Assembly (NCBI GenBank): GCA_040901765.1
Contig: JBBDYG010000049.1
Coordinates: 1 to 36,767 of the forward strand
Length of the DNA stretch: 36,767 bases
From: JBBDYG01 sp040901765
Lineage (GTDB): Bacteria; Planctomycetota; Planctomycetia; Pirellulales; Lacipirellulaceae
Direction of reading: 5' to 3'
Shown: piece after piece, positions 32,952 to 36,767 of the stretch
Layout of the letters: each line of letters starts with the position of its first letter
How positions within the stretch are numbered: the stretch's first letter is position 1
Translations under genes and position numbers: made by a program
Notes under the pieces: generated by a model
The model's input: only the letters and a program-made list of their open reading frames with translations
Told to the model about the DNA's origin: nothing
The model's database searches: none

Positions 32952-33602
32952 ATGAGCAACTCCCCCGCGAATCACCGCGGCCCCATCCGCGAGTACCTCT
33001 CGCCCCAAGCCATGCGCGACTACCAGCGTCAGCGTCAAATGACGCTCGGCGATCTGCTGCTCGAGAATCGCGTGATTTTCTTGCAGGGCGAAATCTACGA
33101 CGGCAACGCCAACGAACTGGTGATGAAGCTGCTGTACCTGCAGAGCGAAAATCGCCGCAAAGATATCCACTTCTACATCAATTCGCCGGGCGGCAGCGTC
33201 ACTTCGACTCTGGCCATCTACGACACGATGCAGATGATTACCTGCCCCGTGGCGACGTACTGTGTTGGGCTGGCCGCGAGCGGTGGGGCGGTGCTCTTGG
33301 CCGGCGGCGCTCCGACCAAGCGGTTCGCCCTGAAGCACGCCAAGATCATGATTCATCAGCCCCACGGCGGCGTCGGCGGGCAGGTCTCCGACATCGAAAT
33401 TCAAGCGAATGAAATCATCCGCACCCGCCAAGCACTGAACGAGATCATGGCCACCCACACGGGGAAGTCGGTCGAGGAAATTCACAAGGCCAGCGACCGC
33501 GATTACTACATGACCGCCGCCGAAGCCAAGGCCTTTGGAATCGTCGACGACATCCTACTGAAACAAACCCTGCCCGGCGGCGAAGCGGAAGACGAAGACT
33601 GA
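32952..33602 (+). CDS. clpP: ATP-dependent Clp protease proteolytic subunit (ClpP paralogue 1)
   Basis: 216 aa from ATG 32952 (MSNSPANHRGPIREYL); an ORF start at 32904 is not supported. ClpP fold: YINSPGGSVTSTLAIYDTMQ (76-95), nucleophile Ser110 in CVGLAASGGAVLLAGG, His135 in KIMIHQPHGG and Asp184 in SDRDYYMTAAEA, so the catalytic triad is complete. The usual Met after the nucleophile is Gly (ASGG not ASMG), which could affect the oxyanion neighbourhood. It has a longer N-terminus than E. coli ClpP. It precedes a second, more typical ClpP; the two may form a hetero-oligomeric tetradecamer, as in other bacteria with paired clpP genes (inference). Confidence 0.93.
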   Translation: MSNSPANHRGPIREYLSPQAMRDYQRQRQMTLGDLLLENRVIFLQGEIYDGNANELVMKLLYLQSENRRKDIHFYINSPGGSVTSTLAIYDTMQMITCPVATYCVGLAASGGAVLLAGGAPTKRFALKHAKIMIHQPHGGVGGQVSDIEIQANEIIRTRQALNEIMATHTGKSVEEIHKASDRDYYMTAAEAKAFGIVDDILLKQTLPGGEAEDED

Positions 33603-33684
33603 GAGAGCTATCGGCTGTCAGCTATCAGCCAGAAAAAAAGCCGTGGTCGAGGACGACGCGGCTCGCCGTTCTGATTATTTCTTT

Positions 33685-33715
<31 letters not shown>

Positions 33716-33724
33716 CTCACCATC

Positions 33725-34312
33725 ATGCCACTCATTCCTTACGTTATCGAAAAAAGCGGCCGCGAAGAGCGGGCGATGGACATCTACAGTCGCCTGCTCA
33801 AGGACCGCATTATCATCCTGGGCACCGGCATCAACGATGAGGTGTCGAACATCGTTGTCGCGCAGCTTCTGTTCCTGCAGTCCGACGATCCCAAAGCGGA
33901 TATCCACATCTACATCAATTCGCCCGGCGGCAGCGTTACGGCTGGCCTGGCGATTTATGACACGATGCAGTTTGTCACCTGCGACGTGGCGACGTATTGC
34001 CTGGGGCAATGCGCGTCGATGGGCGCAATCCTGCTCGCCGCCGGCGCCGAGGGAAAGCGGAACGCGCTGCCCAACAGCCGAATCATGATCCACCAACCCT
34101 CCGCCGGCATGGAGGGTACCGCCGAGGACATCATGATCCACGCCAACGAGTACAAGAAAACCAAGGAGCGGCTCAACCGCATCCTATTCAACCACACCGG
34201 CCAGTCGCTCGAGCAAATCGAACGCGACACCGACCGCGACAAATTCATGTCGGCCGAGGAAGCACTCGAATACCGCCTCATCGACAAAATCATCGATCGC
34301 ATGCCGAGTTAG
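33725..34312 (+). CDS. clpP: ATP-dependent Clp protease proteolytic subunit (ClpP paralogue 2)
   Basis: 195 aa, standard ClpP length. It begins MPLIPYVIEKSGREERAMDI (the R-x-M-D-I-Y-S-R-L-L motif). YINSPGGSVTAGLAIYDTMQ, nucleophile Ser98 in CLGQCASMGAILLAAGA, His123 in RIMIHQPSAG and Asp172 in TDRDKFMSAEEA complete the triad. It degrades unfolded or tagged proteins when capped by ClpX/ClpA. It lies 122 bp after paralogue 1, in the same direction; cotranscription is likely. The two copies differ at the active-site Met/Gly and at the N-terminus, so they probably have non-redundant roles. Confidence 0.95.
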   Translation: MPLIPYVIEKSGREERAMDIYSRLLKDRIIILGTGINDEVSNIVVAQLLFLQSDDPKADIHIYINSPGGSVTAGLAIYDTMQFVTCDVATYCLGQCASMGAILLAAGAEGKRNALPNSRIMIHQPSAGMEGTAEDIMIHANEYKKTKERLNRILFNHTGQSLEQIERDTDRDKFMSAEEALEYRLIDKIIDRMPS

Positions 34313-34433
34313 CCCACGTTAGCCGCGACGCGCCGTCTTTGGGGCGAAGCGCGTTCGTGCCGACCCGCGTTTGCTAGCACCGCTCCTTTCTTTCGCTTGA
34401 CCCCCGCCGGCAAATCCACTATTCACCGGCCGC

Positions 34434-35600
34434 ATGAGGGTCTTTGCGGCGAACATGGTGCGCTCTTGCGTTGCGGCCAACGTGGTTGCGTTGGTGCTAG
34501 CACTTGGAGCCCTTTTTAGTGTCGGTTGCCGTAGTCGCTCCGAGCGCGACTTGGTCGAGCGCGAGCTGCGCATGCAAGAGGACCAGGTCTACGCCCTCGA
34601 AGATTACGTCGCCGAGTATCAGGAGATCGTCCGCCGCTGCCGCTGTGAAAACGTGGAACTGCGGCGGCAACTCGAGGAACTTCAATCCACAACGCCCAGC
34701 AGCAGTCAAAAATCGACCGCTCCGCCGGTGCAGACTCCCGGCGACGATACCTGGAGCCCCGATCGTCCGCGGTCGCGGAATCTGCTCGACCGCCGCCGCG
34801 CGCAGCCACAGCCGGACCCTTTTAGGGACGATCAGCCGCCGGTCGAACCCGATGCCACGCAACCGATTCCGCCGGTGGATGCCGAAGCGCCTGAAATCGA
34901 ACTCGGCCCGCCCATGCGAGTGACGCCTCCCGCTGTCCCTCCGCCCGGTGTCCCGGCGCCCATTACGCCGCCCGCGACCCCAGCGCCCGAGCAGGGAAGC
35001 GCTGTTGAGCCTATCTACTTGGAGCCGGACGCGCCAGAGATTATCCCCGCTGGTGTGCTAAGCGATGCCCGGCCGCTATCGCAGACGGCACCCGCTCCGA
35101 CCGGAGTCCAGGGCGAATGGGTGCAGCTTGAGGATCACGAAATGCCCAGCCTTCACGTCGCGGTCGAGCCTAGGACTTTGGATGGCGCGCCGACCGATTA
35201 CAACGGACCGCTGGAAGTGCTGCTGCTCGACCCCTCCGATGGACCGACCGCGCCGGCTCTTGCGCGCTGGGAATTCACAACCGAAGAAGTCGAACAAGCT
35301 TGGCGCGACACACAGTCGCGCGAGATCTTCGACGTGCTGGCCGGACTGCCGGATGAATTGCCGCTCGATCGACCGCTTGAGCTTTGGGTGCGTTTATTGC
35401 CCGCGGAGGGCGGCAAGGTACTCGCTTCGACGGTGCTAATGCCCCGCGAAGACGCAAGCGAAGCGCTAAGCGAAGTACGCACGCAGCACGAAGCAATCGA
35501 CGACGCCGTTTCGCCCGCCGCGAATTGGGTGCCCAGCGAATCAACGCTCGTGCCCAAGCAAGCGAGCGCCGGCGGCGGTTGGTCGCCGCGCAAACCGTAG
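34434..35600 (+). CDS. Proline-rich coiled-coil lipoprotein of unknown function
   Basis: 388 aa. The signal ends ALFSVGC, with Cys32 as probable lipidated residue. Residues about 36-82 form a charged coiled coil (RDLVERELRMQEDQVYALED, VELRRQLEEL). Residues about 90-215 are Pro/Ala-rich and probably disordered. Residues about 225-350 form a beta-sandwich-like region (EWVQLEDHEMPSLHVAVEPR, PLELWVRLLPAEGGKVLAST) of unknown family. Its stop codon TAG lies inside the hairpin repeat at 35596. It is probably an envelope-associated structural lipoprotein. Start choice is uncertain; a Met at residue 8 is an alternative. Confidence 0.75.
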   Translation: MRVFAANMVRSCVAANVVALVLALGALFSVGCRSRSERDLVERELRMQEDQVYALEDYVAEYQEIVRRCRCENVELRRQLEELQSTTPSSSQKSTAPPVQTPGDDTWSPDRPRSRNLLDRRRAQPQPDPFRDDQPPVEPDATQPIPPVDAEAPEIELGPPMRVTPPAVPPPGVPAPITPPATPAPEQGSAVEPIYLEPDAPEIIPAGVLSDARPLSQTAPAPTGVQGEWVQLEDHEMPSLHVAVEPRTLDGAPTDYNGPLEVLLLDPSDGPTAPALARWEFTTEEVEQAWRDTQSREIFDVLAGLPDELPLDRPLELWVRLLPAEGGKVLASTVLMPREDASEALSEVRTQHEAIDDAVSPAANWVPSESTLVPKQASAGGGWSPRKP

Positions 35601-35650
35601 CGACGGCTTCCAGCCGCCGCGCTAATCGGCGGCTAGAAGCCGCCGCTACG
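35596..35650. repeat. Inverted hairpin repeat, copy 2, between convergent genes
   Basis: Arms CGTAGCGACGGCTTCCAGCC.. (35596-35619) and CGGCGGCTAGAAGCCGCCGC.. (35627-35650), with a 7-base loop, form a long hairpin. Copy 1 is at 27892-27966. It lies between the convergent lipoprotein gene and gap, supplying the lipoprotein stop codon, and could serve as a bidirectional terminator. Confidence 0.7.
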
Positions 35651-35653
35651 AAG

Positions 35654-36676
35654 TTACAGCTTGCCAATCCGCGCGACCAAATCGACGGTCCGGCAGCTAT
35701 AGCCCCACTCATTGTCGTACCAACTCACCACCTTAAGCATGTTGCCGTCCATGACCTGCGTCCAGTCGGCGGCAAAGATCGAACTGTGAGAATCGCCGAT
35801 GATGTCGGTCGAGACAATCGGGTCTTCTGTGTAGGCCAGAATTCCCTTGAGCGGACCCGATTCGGCGGCCGCTTTCATCGCCGCATTCACTTCCTTGGGG
35901 GTGACCGTCTTTTTCATTATTGCCGTCAGGTCCACAATGCTGCCTGTGGCGACCGGCACGCGGAGCGAGATGCCCGTAAGCTTTCCATCAAGCTCGGGAA
36001 TCACCATGCCCACCGCTTTGGCTGCGCCGGTCGAGGTGGGGATGATGTTCTGCGCCGCACTGCGGGCGCGATACGGATCCTTGTGCGGCATGTCCTGCAC
36101 GCGCTGGTCGTTCGTATAGGCATGGACGGTCGTCATCAGGCCTTTCTCGATGCCGAACTTCTCGTGCAGCACCTTCGCAACCGGCGCAAGGCAGTTGGTC
36201 GTGCAACTGGCGTTGCTGATGCACTTCATGCTCGCGTTGAGCTTGTCGTCGTTCACGCCCAACACGCACGTGAGATCGGCTCCGTCGTCGGCCGGAGCGC
36301 TCAGCACCACTCGCTTCGCGCCGGCGGCCAAGTGGGTGTCGTAACCAGCGACGCCCTCCTTTGCGCGCTTGGTGAACACGCCCGTGCTTTCGATCGCCAC
36401 ATCGACCTTCAGGTCTTTCCACGGCAATTCGGCGGGGTTCTTAACGGCCAGCGCCCGGATCTTCTTGCCGTCAACGATCAAATGCTCGTTGTCGTACTCG
36501 ACCTTCCCCTTGAAGCGGCCGTGCGTACTGTCGTACTTCAGCAAGGTGGCCAGCATCTTGTTGTCGGTCAGGTCGTTGATCGCCACGACTTCGAAGTCGT
36601 TGGGCCGCTCGTGCATCAAGCGAAAAGTTAGCCGGCCGATGCGTCCAAACCCGTTGATGGCAACACGAATCGCCAT
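35654..36676 (-). CDS. gap: Glyceraldehyde-3-phosphate dehydrogenase, type I
   Basis: 340 aa. N-terminal NAD-binding GFGRIGR (9-15), with Asp35 in AINDLTDN at the position that favours NAD. Catalytic Cys158 in ISNASCTTNCLAP and partner His185 in TTVHAYTND. C-terminal VSWYDNEWGYSCRTVDL. It converts glyceraldehyde 3-phosphate to 1,3-bisphosphoglycerate in glycolysis and runs the reverse in gluconeogenesis. Start ATG 36676 has GGAGG about 8 bases upstream. The residues match the usual glycolytic Gap; no other glycolytic gene is nearby. Confidence 0.97.
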   Translation of the reverse strand: MAIRVAINGFGRIGRLTFRLMHERPNDFEVVAINDLTDNKMLATLLKYDSTHGRFKGKVEYDNEHLIVDGKKIRALAVKNPAELPWKDLKVDVAIESTGVFTKRAKEGVAGYDTHLAAGAKRVVLSAPADDGADLTCVLGVNDDKLNASMKCISNASCTTNCLAPVAKVLHEKFGIEKGLMTTVHAYTNDQRVQDMPHKDPYRARSAAQNIIPTSTGAAKAVGMVIPELDGKLTGISLRVPVATGSIVDLTAIMKKTVTPKEVNAAMKAAAESGPLKGILAYTEDPIVSTDIIGDSHSSIFAADWTQVMDGNMLKVVSWYDNEWGYSCRTVDLVARIGKL

Positions 36677-36767
36677 GGTGTTATCCTCCGTTAATGTTTT
36701 TTCTAGTGCGAATGGGCCTTGTCGAACAACTCCTTCAAAACAAGCGTAGTTCGAGTCGGATTGGATC

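Noticed and set aside
35384..36631. 415-codon plus-strand frame opposite gap
   Set aside because: Antisense to an unmistakable GAPDH; composition His/Arg-rich.

Overview
This window looks like a chromosomal segment of a planctomycete, probably of the Pirellulales. The evidence is two tandem DUF1559 proteins with pseudopilin N-termini, PEP-CTERM surface proteins (one with a dockerin-like segment), a Tat-exported Gfo/Idh/MocA oxidoreductase, a DUF1080 domain, and two tandem ClpP paralogues next to trigger factor.

Layout. 58-1371 is an ISAzo13-like insertion sequence with 19-bp inverted ends, sitting beside a gene remnant. 1604-24892 is a carbohydrate-utilisation locus. It holds a secreted glycosidase-like protein, a Tat-exported oxidoreductase, a LacI-family regulator, two DUF1559 proteins, a small lipoprotein and two PEP-CTERM beta-solenoid-like proteins. 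After these comes a tight eight-gene operon (13915-24892): RuBisCO-like protein, Gfo/Idh/MocA dehydrogenase, two xylose-isomerase-like TIM barrels, alpha/beta hydrolase, ribulose-phosphate-3-epimerase-like protein, PfkB kinase and uronate-isomerase-like protein, plus a secreted DUF1080-glycosidase fusion as the last of a nine-cistron run. 24893-26473 is decayed DNA: a palindrome, a frameshifted sigma-like gene and an IS3 remnant. 26474-36676 is mostly housekeeping: TlpA-like lipoprotein, LOG-family protein, ASCH protein, tRNA-Gly(GCC), trigger factor, ClpP x2, a coiled-coil lipoprotein and GAPDH, separated by hairpin-rich intergenic repeats.

Main result. Four related 16-bp sites with a central CpG lie directly downstream of promoter-like -10 elements at 3992-4007, 6851-6866, 9886-9901 and 13852-13867. 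They are the type of site LacI-family repressors bind, and a LacI-family gene (5554-6621) lies among them. I infer that this regulator controls the whole locus, linking surface proteins and secreted hydrolases to the intracellular RuBisCO-like pathway.

Inferred working model: secreted enzymes release a modified sugar or uronate. Isomerase, dehydrogenase and kinase then convert it to a phosphorylated 3-oxo acid or ketose. The RuBisCO-like protein rearranges or decarboxylates this product, and the epimerase passes it to the pentose phosphate pathway. The substrate cannot be read from sequence, and no transporter or aldolase is present in the window.
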